Shown: positions 33,715 through 42,633 of the stretch, piece by piece | Position numbering within the stretch: position 1 is the first letter of the stretch | Layout: each line of letters opens with the position of its first letter | Assembly (NCBI GenBank): GCA_049601915.1 | Contig: JBMYRB010000005.1 | Span: 1-64,000 of the forward strand | DNA length: 64,000 bases | Direction of reading: 5' to 3' | From: UBA8079 sp049601915 | Lineage (GTDB): Bacteria > Pseudomonadota > Alphaproteobacteria > UBA6615 | Notes under the pieces: generated by a model | Databases searched by the model: none | Seen by the model: only the letters and a program-made list of their open reading frames with translations | What the model was told of the DNA's origin: nothing | Made by a program: the position numbers and the translations under genes

Positions 33715-34276
33715 CGCCTCTCTCGACACGATCCTCGCAGACGCCCGCGTGTGCACCCTTTGCGATGGGTTGCCGCTCGGGCCGCTGCCGCTGGTTCGTG
33801 CGTCGACCACCGCGCAGCTTCTGATCATCAGCCAGGCGCCCGGTACGAAGACCTATGCGAGCGGCCTTTCCTTCGACGACCGGCTGCGGGACTGGCTTTG
33901 CATGGATCGCGAGGTTTTCTGCGACGAAGCGCGTGTGGCGATCATGCCCATGGGGTTCTATTATCCCGGGCGATTGCCGAAGGGCGGCGATGCGCCGCCA
34001 CGGCCGGAATGCGCACAGCTCTGGCATGCACCCATCCTGGCGGCGATGCCCGATGTGCGGCTCCCCCTCTATGTGGACAGCTATGCCATCCGGTCGTTTT
34101 TGTCGGGCTATCGGACCATGACCGATGCGGTGGCCGACTGGCGCGCGCACGGGGCTGGCGTCCTGCCGCTGCCGCACCCCAGCTGGCGGACGAACGGGTA
34201 GGAAAAGAAAAACCCATGGTTTGTGTCGGAATTGCTGCCGGAACTGCGGAAACGCCTCACGGGGATCGAGTTCTAG
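33701..34276 (+). pseudogene. uracil-DNA glycosylase-family protein with in-frame TAG
   Basis: The frame encodes a UDG-superfamily protein: VCTLCDGLPLGPLPLVRAS with two Cys, LLIISQAPGTKTYASG as motif one, FYYPGRLPKGGDAPPRPEC, and PLPHPSWRTNG near the C terminus. It is followed by TAG at 34199-34201 and then 24 further codons, EKKNPWFVSELLPELRKRL, ending at TAG 34276. In relatives this point is a Trp (NTGWLKKNPWF-like), so the codon looks like TGG changed to TAG. The product would lose only the last helix. Start is unclear: TTG 33701 or ATG 33650. Near-complete function is possible. Confidence 0.75.
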
Positions 34277-34680
34277 CCCGGGCTGGCCTCGATCTGTTCC
34301 ATATCATCGTCGGAAAAGCCGAAATGATGTCCGATCTCGTGGATCAGCACATGGCGGACCAGGTGGTACAGGTTCTCGTCGGTCTCGCACCAATAGTCGA
34401 GGAGAGGTCGGCGATAGAGATAGATGCGGTCGATGTCGCTGGGGGTATCGGCCACGGATTTCTGATCGACACTGACACCCACATACAAGCCGAGAATGTC
34501 GAAGGGGCTTTCGAGCTCTATCGCCTCCATCGTTTCTTCGTCGGGAAAATCAACGACATGGATCGCCACATCCGCAACATGGCGCGAAAGCGCGCGCGGG
34601 ATCGTCGCGAACGCCTCGCTGGCGATCGCTTCGAGCTCCACGAGGGATGGGGATGATTCGTATCTTCCGGTTGCGGCCAT
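34273..34680 (-). CDS. zincin-like metallopeptidase family protein
   Basis: A 135-residue protein of the bacterial metallopeptidase group related to TTHA0227 (DUF1025). The zinc motif HExxH is in HVLIHEIGHHFGFSDDDME near residues 110-128, with the nearby Asp and Glu usual in the group. The middle has YLYRRPLLDYW. No signal peptide is present, so it is cytosolic. It is convergent with the glycosylase-like gene, overlapping its extended end by four bases. Its target is unknown. Confidence 0.85.
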   Translation of the reverse strand: MAATGRYESSPSLVELEAIASEAFATIPRALSRHVADVAIHVVDFPDEETMEAIELESPFDILGLYVGVSVDQKSVADTPSDIDRIYLYRRPLLDYWCETDENLYHLVRHVLIHEIGHHFGFSDDDMEQIEASPG

Positions 34681-34766
34681 GACGCCTTCATATAGGGGGC
34701 CTTGATCGCCACGCCAAGCGCCGTCAGTTTTAGCGACAAGACATATCGGAAGAAGAGGAGGCCGCG

Positions 34767-35060
34767 ATGGCCGAAAAACTCGAAGGTGCGGCCCGAGAAA
34801 CGGCGCTGGCCTCTCTCGAAGAATGGACCCTGGTCGAGGGCCGCGACGCGATCACCCGAACGTTCGTGTTCGCCGATTTCAACGGGGCGTTCGGATTCAT
34901 GAGCCGGGCAGCGCTCAAGGCCGAGGCGATGAACCATCACCCCGAATGGTTCAATGTCTGGAACCGGGTCGAGGTCACGCTATCAACCCATGATGCGGGT
35001 GGGTTGACCGCGCTGGACATGGAGCTCGCCGCGTTCATGGATGGTGCTGGGTCAGCCTAA
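34767..35060 (+). CDS. phhB: 4a-hydroxytetrahydrobiopterin dehydratase
   Basis: The 97-residue enzyme (PCD/DCoH family) dehydrates 4a-hydroxytetrahydropterin to regenerate the cofactor of aromatic amino-acid hydroxylases. Active-site residues are in HHPEWFNVWNRV near residue 60 and the following TLSTHDAGGLTALD. The start of the protein, LEEWTLVEGRDAITRTF, is also typical. GAGGAGG precedes the ATG. No phenylalanine hydroxylase gene is close by. The stop overlaps the end of the convergent hydrolase gene by nine bases. Confidence 0.92.
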   Translation: MAEKLEGAARETALASLEEWTLVEGRDAITRTFVFADFNGAFGFMSRAALKAEAMNHHPEWFNVWNRVEVTLSTHDAGGLTALDMELAAFMDGAGSA

Positions 35061-36113
35061 CTGGGTTGCCATCCAGTCGGCCGATTGCAGCCGGTACCGG
35101 TAGGGCCGGTTGTTGGCGATATGGTTGCCGTCTTCGACCACCAGCAGTTCGACGGGGCCTGAAGCCTCCGACGCGAGGCGTTCGGCATCGGTATAGGGCA
35201 CCAGCCGGTCGAGCTTGCCGGCCAGCACGAACAGCGGGCAGGCGATTTTGTCTGCGACCCCTTCCAATGAAAGCTTGTGGGCCATGTCGCGGGCCTCTTG
35301 GTCGGACGCCGATTTCGTTCTCGCGCGGAATGCTGCGCGAGTCAGATCCGGCAGGTTTTCCCAAACGGCACCCCAGTTGTAGGGCCCGGAAAGGTCGATG
35401 CAGGCCTTGAGCCGGTGTTCGAAGGCGGCGGCGCGGGCGGCGTAGTAACCGCCGAGGCTCACGCCCCACAGCCCGGCGCGATTGGCATCCACATCGTCGC
35501 GCAATTCGAGCCAGTCCAGCACAGCACACACCGGCACCTCATAGTCATGGCGGATGGCGAACTCATATTCACCCTCGCCCTGGCCCGGGCCGTCGAATGT
35601 CAGGGTCGCCAGACCGCGCGCGAGAAACAGGTTTTCATACGAATCCATTTCCTCCTTCGAGGAATCGAGGCCCATCGCCATGACCACGACCGGCGGACGT
35701 TCGGCGTTTTCGGGCCGGCGCAGGATACCGGCCAGCATTGCGCCTTCGTAGGGGATCATCACCCGGTCGCCTGCCGGCCGCAGGAACGGGAGCGCCAGGC
35801 GTCGGCATTCGACGGCCTTCAAATGCGCCGCCTGCATCTGGTCGGGGTCGTTCACGAACAGGAACTTGGCGAAGTGGTAGCAAACACCTGCCGTTGTCAG
35901 ATGTTCGCCCGCGCTCAGTTCGTACCCGTCATCGAGGGCCTGCCGGCCCATCGCCTCGTGGATTGCCGCCCGTCCCGACCATGCGCTGCACCAGTCATCC
36001 CATGTCTCGATGCTGGCTGTGACTTCCTGAAAGTCGGTGAGCGGCACGCCATTGGCGACCAAGCGCGGCGCCCAGTGGCTGAGCGCTGTCGCCACTCTCG
36101 GATCTGCGGGCAT
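35052..36113 (-). CDS. alpha/beta hydrolase, pseudooxynicotine hydrolase-like
   Basis: A 353-residue alpha/beta hydrolase with an N-terminal helical cap of about 130 residues. The cap holds AGVCYHFAKFLFVNDP, as in 2,6-dihydropseudooxynicotine hydrolase and FrsA-type proteins. The core has VVVMAMGLDSSKEEMD, TFDGPGQGE, the nucleophile elbow GVSLGGYYA near 225, Asp in LAGKLDRLVPY and the His in VVEDGNHIANNRP. The catalytic triad is complete. It lies three bases after the SDR gene upstream in the same direction and is probably co-transcribed. The substrate may be a diketone or lactone; this is inference. Confidence 0.88.
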   Translation of the reverse strand: MPADPRVATALSHWAPRLVANGVPLTDFQEVTASIETWDDWCSAWSGRAAIHEAMGRQALDDGYELSAGEHLTTAGVCYHFAKFLFVNDPDQMQAAHLKAVECRRLALPFLRPAGDRVMIPYEGAMLAGILRRPENAERPPVVVMAMGLDSSKEEMDSYENLFLARGLATLTFDGPGQGEGEYEFAIRHDYEVPVCAVLDWLELRDDVDANRAGLWGVSLGGYYAARAAAFEHRLKACIDLSGPYNWGAVWENLPDLTRAAFRARTKSASDQEARDMAHKLSLEGVADKIACPLFVLAGKLDRLVPYTDAERLASEASGPVELLVVEDGNHIANNRPYRYRLQSADWMATQLG

Positions 36114-36116
36114 GGA

Positions 36117-36878
36117 CTAACGCGCGGCCATGCGAAGGGCGCCGTCCAGGCGCATCACCGCACCGTTGATCAGCACGTTCTCGCACATGTGCATGACGAG
36201 GCTCGCATACTCGTCAGCGCGGCCCAGGCGCTTAGGGAATTCGGGCTGCTCGGCCAGGCTCGCGCGGGCCTCGTCGGGCAGACCGGCCATCATCGGCGTG
36301 TCGATCAGGCCCGGTGCGATGGTGTTGACCCGGATACCGCGGGACGCGAACTCGCGCGCGGCGACCAGATTAAGCGACACGATCCCGCCCTTGGACGAGG
36401 CGTAGGCCGCCTGGCCGATTTGGCCTTCCGTCGCCGCAACAGAGGCGGTGCTGATGATCAGGCCGCGTTCGCCGTCGTCGAAGGGTTCAGCCTCGCCGAG
36501 CTCGGCGGCGAACAGGCGCATCATGTTGAATGAGCCGACCAGATTGACCTGGATGACGAAGTTGAACGCATCGAGCGGCAGAGGGCCGTTGCGTCCAACT
36601 ATCCGCCCGGGTGTGCCCACACCGGCGCAATTGACCAGCAGGCGACCGACACCGTTGGCATCGCGCGCGGCCGCGATGGCCGCTTCCCCGCTGTCGGCGC
36701 TGGTCACGTCGCATTGGATCGCGGTGCCGCCGATCTCGTCGGCGACCGCGTTAGCACCGTCCATGTTGACGTCGAGCAAAGACACTTTCATGCCCGCCCT
36801 GGCGCAATGGCGCGCGACCTCGGCCCCGATGCCCGAGCCGCCGCCCGTGATAACCGCTGCCAGTCCGTTGACGTCCAT
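36117..36878 (-). CDS. SDR dehydrogenase, 17beta-HSD10-like
   Basis: The 253-residue classical SDR resembles 3-hydroxyacyl-CoA dehydrogenase type II. It has the cofactor motif TGGGSGIGAEVA near residue 11, LDVNMDG with Asp for NAD preference, NCAGVGTPGRIVG near 85, the Ser in ISTASVAA and YxxxK in YASSKGGIV. The extra stretch NGPLPLDAFNFVIQVNLVGSFNMMR is characteristic of the HSD10 group. GGGGAGA precedes the start. It is followed at three bases by the alpha/beta hydrolase and likely forms an operon with it. Confidence 0.9.
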   Translation of the reverse strand: MDVNGLAAVITGGGSGIGAEVARHCARAGMKVSLLDVNMDGANAVADEIGGTAIQCDVTSADSGEAAIAAARDANGVGRLLVNCAGVGTPGRIVGRNGPLPLDAFNFVIQVNLVGSFNMMRLFAAELGEAEPFDDGERGLIISTASVAATEGQIGQAAYASSKGGIVSLNLVAAREFASRGIRVNTIAPGLIDTPMMAGLPDEARASLAEQPEFPKRLGRADEYASLVMHMCENVLINGAVMRLDGALRMAAR

Positions 36879-36950
36879 GATGATCTCCCCGGTGTGTGAG
36901 TCTTGTTGGTCTTGGTTTTACAGTGCGGCCCGGCTGCCTTCAATGCAGGC

Positions 36951-37955
36951 TCAGCCGCCGCGTGGTCGAAGACGATCCGGGTCGAGGCCCAGGATCCATC
37001 CCTCGATGTCACGCAGCACCTGGTCGCGCGGATCGCCCGGCGCCCGGTGGCCGAAGACCACGTTGAGCATGCCGAACAATCCCACCGTTGCATCGAAACG
37101 ATCCTCGCCGTCTCCGCCTGGTCCGAACCCGTCGCGGATGTCGGCAGCAAGCGCCGCGGATAACGCGACGTCATTGTCGGCGGCCCAGGCGAGCAGGGGT
37201 GCGGCATCATCGCGCCGGTCGGACTGATTGCGTTTTGATTTATTGGGGGCACCGATCCTCAGGCGCAAATGGGAATAGACCTCGCCGGGGTAGGTCTCGG
37301 CCACGACGATTCCTGGGCGGTCGAGCAATGTCGCGAGCTCGCCGTCGAACGGCCAAATATGAAATGCGTTTCGGCTGCGCCGGGCCGGTGCAATCAGGTC
37401 GCGCCAGCCGCAGATCGCGGCCTTGCCAACCTGCTGTCCGCCAAGGGTCCAGAACAGGGGGCTCGCCGCGAAGCGCAGATCCGTCGGGTGGTCGCAGACC
37501 CGGCGCAAATCGTCGATTCCGGCCACGCCGAGCCCGTCGGTCAGATGTTTGTGCCGGGTGCCGCCGGGTTTGTTGGGATAAAACGGCCGGCGTATTGAGA
37601 TCTCATTTTGTACGCCGGCGGGATTATAGAAGTCCGACCAGCGGCCGCGCCCGAAACGGGTCAGCGCAGAGATGAAGTGGTCGATGCCTGCCCTGGCGGC
37701 ATAGGCTTCGGGCAGGCCCAGAGGGAAATCGAACCCGGCGAACACCGTTTCACCCGGGCCCGCGCCGGCGGCCAGCCGGTCGAAGAAATCGCCGATCCGG
37801 CTGACGGGCTCGGGCGCGAGGGCCACATATCCGCCTGCCGTGGAGCGCACGGAGCGTGCGACCCAGCGTTTGCGGGCGTCCACCGACCAGTCGGCATGGG
37901 CGAGTACAGCCGGTGGCGCGAGTCCGGCGATGCGCCGGATTGCATTCGTGTTCAT
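36951..37955 (-). CDS. DUF429-like protein, unknown function
   Basis: A 334-residue soluble protein. VFAGFDFPLGLPEAYAARAG near residue 70 and VVAETYPGEVYSHLRL near 220 together with KRNQSDRRDDAAPLLAWA resemble the RNase H-like DUF429 group, with Asp in the first and Glu in the second as possible metal ligands. The tail VVFGHRAPGDPRDQ and EGWILGL fits also. The ATG overlaps the end of the preceding lactonase-like gene by four bases (ATGA), so translation is coupled. The biochemical role is unknown. Confidence 0.6.
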   Translation of the reverse strand: MNTNAIRRIAGLAPPAVLAHADWSVDARKRWVARSVRSTAGGYVALAPEPVSRIGDFFDRLAAGAGPGETVFAGFDFPLGLPEAYAARAGIDHFISALTRFGRGRWSDFYNPAGVQNEISIRRPFYPNKPGGTRHKHLTDGLGVAGIDDLRRVCDHPTDLRFAASPLFWTLGGQQVGKAAICGWRDLIAPARRSRNAFHIWPFDGELATLLDRPGIVVAETYPGEVYSHLRLRIGAPNKSKRNQSDRRDDAAPLLAWAADNDVALSAALAADIRDGFGPGGDGEDRFDATVGLFGMLNVVFGHRAPGDPRDQVLRDIEGWILGLDPDRLRPRGG

Positions 37956-38728
37956 CCCGCTTCTCCGGTTTCGAAGGAATCTAGGAACGGCACCAGTGCG
38001 GCATTGAAGGCGGCCGGATTGATTTCCATATAGCTCGCGTTCGGCATCCGCGCTTGCATCTCGCGCATTCCCTCGGGCGGGGTGCCGAGATCCTGCGCGC
38101 CGTAGATCAAAAGAGTTCGCTTCTTGATCTCGTGCAGACGATCCATGAAATCGAGCCGGGTCATGGCGTCGGCGCAGGCGATGTAACCCTCGACGGTGTT
38201 GGCGGCGATGAGCGCGCGGGCCTGCGCAACCAGTTCGGGGCGCGCTGCGCGAACGTCGTCGGTGAACCAGCGCAGCGGCATACCCTCGATCAACGGGTCG
38301 AGGCCTTCATCAGCCACCCGTTCGATCAGGGCCGGGACGGTCGCGGCGAATTCGCCGGTGAAGTCGGCTTGTGTGTCGGCCAGCGCATGGGCGTTGATGC
38401 GTTCAGGCCAGCCGAGCGCGAGCGCCTGCCCGGTCATGCCACCGATGGACGAGCCCACGAAATGGCTGCGCGCGATTCCGAGCGCATCCCAGAGCCCGAC
38501 GATATCGGCGGCCAGATCTTCCAGGTCCCACGGTCCCGGGGGGGCGTCGGTCCCGTCATGGCTGCGCGTGTTGTAGCGGAGGATTCGGTAGCGGTCGGCA
38601 ATGACCTCGACCTGGGGGTCCCACAAGGCGAAGTTCGTGTTCAGGGAATTGGAGAAAGTTAGCCAGGGCGCGCCTTCCGGCCCGTCGACCTGGCAAACGA
38701 ACTCTATGCCGTTCGCTTCGATCCGCAT
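37952..38728 (-). CDS. 3-oxoadipate enol-lactonase-like hydrolase lacking catalytic His
   Basis: A 258-residue alpha/beta hydrolase close to PcaD. LTFSNSLNTNFALWDPQ, RYNTRSHDGTDAPPGPW, the nucleophile elbow GSSIGGMTGQALA near residue 100 and GAQDLGTPPEGM with the Asp are typical. At the C terminus MEINP runs directly into AAFNAALVPFL; relatives have about ten residues between, including the catalytic His of the AHxSNxEQP segment. The His is therefore absent through an in-frame deletion and the hydrolase is probably inactive. It is seven bases after the LLM gene and couples to the DUF429-like gene. Confidence 0.8.
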   Translation of the reverse strand: MRIEANGIEFVCQVDGPEGAPWLTFSNSLNTNFALWDPQVEVIADRYRILRYNTRSHDGTDAPPGPWDLEDLAADIVGLWDALGIARSHFVGSSIGGMTGQALALGWPERINAHALADTQADFTGEFAATVPALIERVADEGLDPLIEGMPLRWFTDDVRAARPELVAQARALIAANTVEGYIACADAMTRLDFMDRLHEIKKRTLLIYGAQDLGTPPEGMREMQARMPNASYMEINPAAFNAALVPFLDSFETGEAG

Positions 38729-38735
38729 GGCGCGC

Positions 38736-39830
38736 CTAGTTCGCGGTGGAGGCCGACATCGCCCGTGCATAACGGCCGGCGGCGGCCAGCGGCCCGACGC
38801 TTTTCTCGATTAATGGCATGACCTCTCTGCCGAAGCGCCGGATCGAGGTGATCACCGATTCGTGGTCGGTATCGCCGATGGTCATATACAGCGCGATGTG
38901 ATCCGAGCCGACCTTCTCGATTTCCTCGACCAGCCGTTCAGCCACAGTCTCGGGGTCACCGATCGGGTTCCATCTGAGAATATCTTCCGGCGACATCTCG
39001 CTGTCGAACGCCTGCTCCGGCAACCAGGGTGCGTCGAGTTCGGTCTGACCCTGGCGCAGGTAAGACGACAGCCGCATCTGGTAGCGGGCGTTCTCGGCAT
39101 AGGCCAGCGCCTCGGCCATGTCATCGGTCACAAAGCAGTATCGCAGTGTGCCGAAACGTAACGCCTCCGGATCACGCCCCGCCGCCCGCCATGTCTCGTC
39201 TGCCCTGGCGCGAATCTCGGCCAATGTATCGGCGTCGCGGCCAAATCCGGTCGCGATCAAAGGATAGTCACCCTTGAGGGCACGTTGTTGGGAGCCCGGG
39301 CTGTTTCCCGCGATCCAGATTTGCGGTTGCGGTGTCTGGATGGGGTCGACCGTGAACCATGTCTGGGGAAGGTCGATATACTTGCCGTGGAATTCGAAAG
39401 ATTCCTGGCCCAGGCCCTGGGCGAGGAAATCAATCCACTCGTCGGTTATGGCGCTGGATTCGGCGAGATCGATGCCAAAACGGCGCAACTCGTAGGCCTG
39501 GTAGCCGCTGCCGAGGCCGACGATCAGCCTTCCCTCGGCCAGATTGTCGGCAAACGCGATATCGCCCAGCAAACGAGCGGGTTGATAAAGTGCGGGCAGG
39601 ACTACCGCGGTCCCGAGTTTGATGCGCAGCGTCTGTGGTGCGACATGGCCGACCATCATCAGCGGCGAGGGCGCCATAGAGTAGTTGGTGAAATGATGTT
39701 CGGTGAACCATGACACGCCGAACCCGGCGGTCTCGGCCGCCTGTATATGTTCGACGGTTTCGGCGATGACCTGCGGCACCGTCTGACTGCGGTGGCGGCG
39801 GTTCATCAAATTGAATATGCCGAAATCCAT
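38736..39830 (-). CDS. LLM-class flavin-dependent oxidoreductase
   Basis: A 364-residue bacterial luciferase-like TIM-barrel protein. The start MDFGIFNLMNRRHRSQ and WFTEHHFTNYSMAPSPLMM near residue 50 are typical, as are QPARLLGDIAFADNLAEGRLIVGLGSGYQ and PQIWIAGNSPGSQQRAL. AAGGGGG precedes the ATG at 39830; the upstream open frame is not family-like. It starts a leftward operon with the lactonase-like and DUF429-like genes. By family it would be an FMN- or F420-type monooxygenase; the substrate is unknown. Confidence 0.9.
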   Translation of the reverse strand: MDFGIFNLMNRRHRSQTVPQVIAETVEHIQAAETAGFGVSWFTEHHFTNYSMAPSPLMMVGHVAPQTLRIKLGTAVVLPALYQPARLLGDIAFADNLAEGRLIVGLGSGYQAYELRRFGIDLAESSAITDEWIDFLAQGLGQESFEFHGKYIDLPQTWFTVDPIQTPQPQIWIAGNSPGSQQRALKGDYPLIATGFGRDADTLAEIRARADETWRAAGRDPEALRFGTLRYCFVTDDMAEALAYAENARYQMRLSSYLRQGQTELDAPWLPEQAFDSEMSPEDILRWNPIGDPETVAERLVEEIEKVGSDHIALYMTIGDTDHESVITSIRRFGREVMPLIEKSVGPLAAAGRYARAMSASTAN

Positions 39831-39888
39831 GAAATCCCCCTTGCGATGATCTGGCGCATTAACCCGCTGCGGACGGGGGGGAGTCAAG

Positions 39889-40779
39889 TCAGCCGGGGTT
39901 TGGTTTGCTTGTTCCCAAACGGGCCGAGGAGAGTGTGGCACCGACAATTACCAGGGCGCCGAGGACGGTGAATATATCGGGCACTTCGCCAAAGGCGAGA
40001 TAGGCAATCAACGCAATCAACGGCAGGCGGATATAGTCGAAGGGTGCGACCAGAGAGGCCTCGGCCAGATCGAAGGCCCAGGCAACCAGAAAAATCGCCG
40101 CGGTGCCGAGGCTCGCCATGGCGGCCGAGCGCCAGGCCGCGTCCCAACTCGGCCACTGCCACTCGGGCAGGGCGATCAGGGTCAGCAACAGCGCCGACCA
40201 GACCGTCTGGTAGAAGGTCGTGGTGGTCTTCTGTTCTGTGCTGCCCAGCCTTTTCATGAGGATGAACCAGAAGGCATAGGCGACCGCGAACCCCAGCGGC
40301 AGCATGGAGGCAGGCGAGACCGGTGCCACGCCGGGCCTCAGGATGATCAGGACGCCCGCGAAACCCACGGCGATCGTGACCCAGCGCGCCAACGTTACCC
40401 GCTCGCTGAGCAGAAGGACGGCCATGACCGTCGCGAACAGGGGTGCGGTAAAGCTGAGCGATGTGGCAAAGGCGAGTGGCAGCAGCGCCAGGCCGGAGAA
40501 GAGGAACAAAGTCGAGGCGACGGTGGTCACGCCGGCCAGGAAGTGAAGCCCGTGCCGGCGGGTACGCAGCATGCGCCCGCGGCTGCGGATCAGCCATGGC
40601 AGCATCAGCGGCACGGCCCAGAGGAACCGTAGCGCGGAGGTCTCCAGCGCGCCGACCTCGTCGGCCACGGAGCGTACCAGCGCATGGTTGCCCGCCAGGC
40701 ACGCCGCGCCGGTGACCATGGCCATGATCGCGACAAGAGTACGCGGGAGGCCGAACATCTGGTCGCCCGGTTTCGTCAT
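39889..40779 (-). CDS. EamA/DMT-family permease
   Basis: The 296-residue permease has ten helices in two EamA repeats: ALRFLWAVPLMLPWLIRSR and SLSFTAPLFATVMAVLLLSERVTLARW in the first, and DLAEASLVAPFDYIRLPLIALIAYLAFGEVPDIFT in the second. Its ATG overlaps the stop of the EamA gene upstream by four bases (ATGA), so both are made together. Such coupled DMT pairs may form heterodimers, as shown for some small multidrug proteins; here that is inference. The substrate is unknown. Confidence 0.9.
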   Translation of the reverse strand: MTKPGDQMFGLPRTLVAIMAMVTGAACLAGNHALVRSVADEVGALETSALRFLWAVPLMLPWLIRSRGRMLRTRRHGLHFLAGVTTVASTLFLFSGLALLPLAFATSLSFTAPLFATVMAVLLLSERVTLARWVTIAVGFAGVLIILRPGVAPVSPASMLPLGFAVAYAFWFILMKRLGSTEQKTTTTFYQTVWSALLLTLIALPEWQWPSWDAAWRSAAMASLGTAAIFLVAWAFDLAEASLVAPFDYIRLPLIALIAYLAFGEVPDIFTVLGALVIVGATLSSARLGTSKPNPG

Positions 40780-41675
40780 GTGCTCGTGGCGGTGATGCGC
40801 TTGGCGGCGAGCGCTTCGCGGCGTGCGATGTAGACGGCCGAGCAACCGATGATCGTTGCGCCGACAAGGGTCCAGACGTCGAGTATCTCGGCGAACCAGA
40901 CGAAGCCGATGAGGACCGCCATGGGGAGCCGGATGAATTCCAGCGGCACGATCGCCGAGGCCTCGGCGAGACTCATCGCCTTGGTCAGCATCAGGTGCGC
41001 CACGGTCGTGGTCACCCCGATGGCGAATGTCACGGCCCACATGACCGGGCTTGGCCAGACCCAAACCACGATCGCGGGGATGAGGGTGAAGAAGGTAATG
41101 GCCAGGTTGAATGTCAGGACGATCGCCCGGGTGCTGTCCTCCTGGGACATGACTCGGATCAGCAACACGTTGACCGCGATCGACATGGCGCTGCCGAGTG
41201 CCAACAGCGCACCGAGTTGTACCGTCTCGACGCCGGGGCGAACGACGATCAGCACGCCGATAAAACCGATAATGGTCGCTGTCCAGCGCCGGGCACGGAC
41301 GACCTCGCCGAGGAATATTGCGGCCAGGATCGTGGCAAACAGGGGCGATGTGAAGTTCAGGGCTACAGCCTCACCCAGGGGCATGATGGCGATGGCGGTA
41401 AACCATGCGAGGGTGTTCACGGCCGACAGGGCGCCGCGAATAAGATGAAGCTTCGGGCGTTTGAGCCGCAGGTCGGAGAAATCCCAGCCCTGAAGAATCA
41501 AGGGCAGCATGAAGACCAAGCCAAAGGTCGACCGCAGAAACCCGATCTGGAACGGGTGTAACTCGTCGCTGGCGAAACGCACGAGCCCGTGTCCTGCGGA
41601 AAACAACACCATCGCCCCTACCATCAGGGAAATCGCGATAACTGTGGGGGACATGGTGGCAAGACGATTGGGCAT
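40776..41675 (-). CDS. EamA/DMT-family permease
   Basis: A 299-residue ten-helix permease closely related in pattern to the one downstream. It keeps IGFLRSTFGLVFMLPLILQG, ALNFTSPLFATILAAIFLGEVVRARRW and SLAEASAIVPLEFIRLPMAVLIGFVWFAEILD. ATG 41675 was chosen because upstream codons are not hydrophobic and have no similarity. It is the first gene of a coupled pair and is divergent from the CoA transferase genes across 196 bases. Confidence 0.9.
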   Translation of the reverse strand: MPNRLATMSPTVIAISLMVGAMVLFSAGHGLVRFASDELHPFQIGFLRSTFGLVFMLPLILQGWDFSDLRLKRPKLHLIRGALSAVNTLAWFTAIAIMPLGEAVALNFTSPLFATILAAIFLGEVVRARRWTATIIGFIGVLIVVRPGVETVQLGALLALGSAMSIAVNVLLIRVMSQEDSTRAIVLTFNLAITFFTLIPAIVVWVWPSPVMWAVTFAIGVTTTVAHLMLTKAMSLAEASAIVPLEFIRLPMAVLIGFVWFAEILDVWTLVGATIIGCSAVYIARREALAAKRITATST

Positions 41676-41871
41676 GGTCGGCCACCATAGAGCAGGAGCA
41701 CCACCGCTAGATAGTCGCCTCCTGCGTGACAGATCGGCGTATTCGCCTCCTTGAAAACGCGTCCGCGGGCTATTAAGGGAGTGCCTGGTTGGGCATAATC
41801 GGGCCAGATTGCTTTCGTTGACACTGGGCGTAAAACCCAAAAGAACAGAACATACAAATCGGGGCGAAGAG

Positions 41872-42573
41872 ATGAGCAAGAAGGTTTATGCGGACGCGAA
41901 GTCGGCACTCGACGGATTACTCCATGATGGCATGACGATCCTCGCTGGAGGTTTCGGCCTGTGTGGTATTCCGGAGCACATGATCCTGGCGATCCGGGAT
42001 TCGGGCGTGAAGGACCTCACCATCGCGTCGAACAATGCAGGGGTGGATGATTTCGGCCTCGGGCTTTTGCTGCAGACCCGCCAGGTCAAGAAAATGATTT
42101 CGTCCTATGTGGGTGAGAACAAGACATTCGAGGCCCAGTTCCTCGCCGGTGAACTGGAGCTCGAATTCAATCCGCAAGGTACGCTCGCCGAGCGTTGCCG
42201 GGCCGGTGGCGCCGGTATCCCCGCCTTCTATACCAAGACCGGTGTCGGCACGATCATCGCCGAGGGTAAGGAGACCAAGGAGTTCGACGGTCAGACCTAT
42301 GTCATGGAGCGCGGGCTGACCGGCGACCTGGCGATCATCAAGGCCTGGAAGGGTGACACGGCGGGGAATATCGTCTTCCGCAAGACGGCGCGCAACTTCA
42401 ACGCCCCGATGGCGACCGCAGGCAAGACCTGCGTCATCGAGGTCGAAGAGCTGGTCGAGCCGGGCGAACTCGATCCCGACGGTATCCACCTGCCCAGCAT
42501 CTATACCCACCGGATTTTCCAGGGTCAGGATTTCGAGAAACGCATTGAGTTCCGGACCGTTAGCGACGGCTGA
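41872..42573 (+). CDS. scoA: succinyl-CoA:3-ketoacid CoA transferase subunit A
   Basis: The 233-residue alpha subunit of a family I CoA transferase moves CoA from succinyl-CoA to acetoacetate or 3-oxoadipate. GGFGLCGIPEHMI near residue 26 and ASNNAGVDDFGLGLLL near 53 are signatures, followed by YVGENKTFEAQFLAGELELEF and GAGIPAFYTKTGVGTIIAEGK. Subunit B follows 60 bases on. Whether acetoacetate or oxoadipate is the true acceptor cannot be decided. Acetoacetate use is suggested by the complete sequence pattern. Confidence 0.92.
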   Translation: MSKKVYADAKSALDGLLHDGMTILAGGFGLCGIPEHMILAIRDSGVKDLTIASNNAGVDDFGLGLLLQTRQVKKMISSYVGENKTFEAQFLAGELELEFNPQGTLAERCRAGGAGIPAFYTKTGVGTIIAEGKETKEFDGQTYVMERGLTGDLAIIKAWKGDTAGNIVFRKTARNFNAPMATAGKTCVIEVEELVEPGELDPDGIHLPSIYTHRIFQGQDFEKRIEFRTVSDG

Positions 42574-42633
42574 CCGACAACAGGAGCCGCAGAGGCTGAC
42601 CGGAACATAAAGACAAAGTGAAGGAGACGGAAA

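Noticed and set aside
35277..36533. A 418-codon forward frame over the hydrolase and SDR genes
   Set aside because: It is antisense to two genes with complete catalytic motifs and has no recognisable domain.
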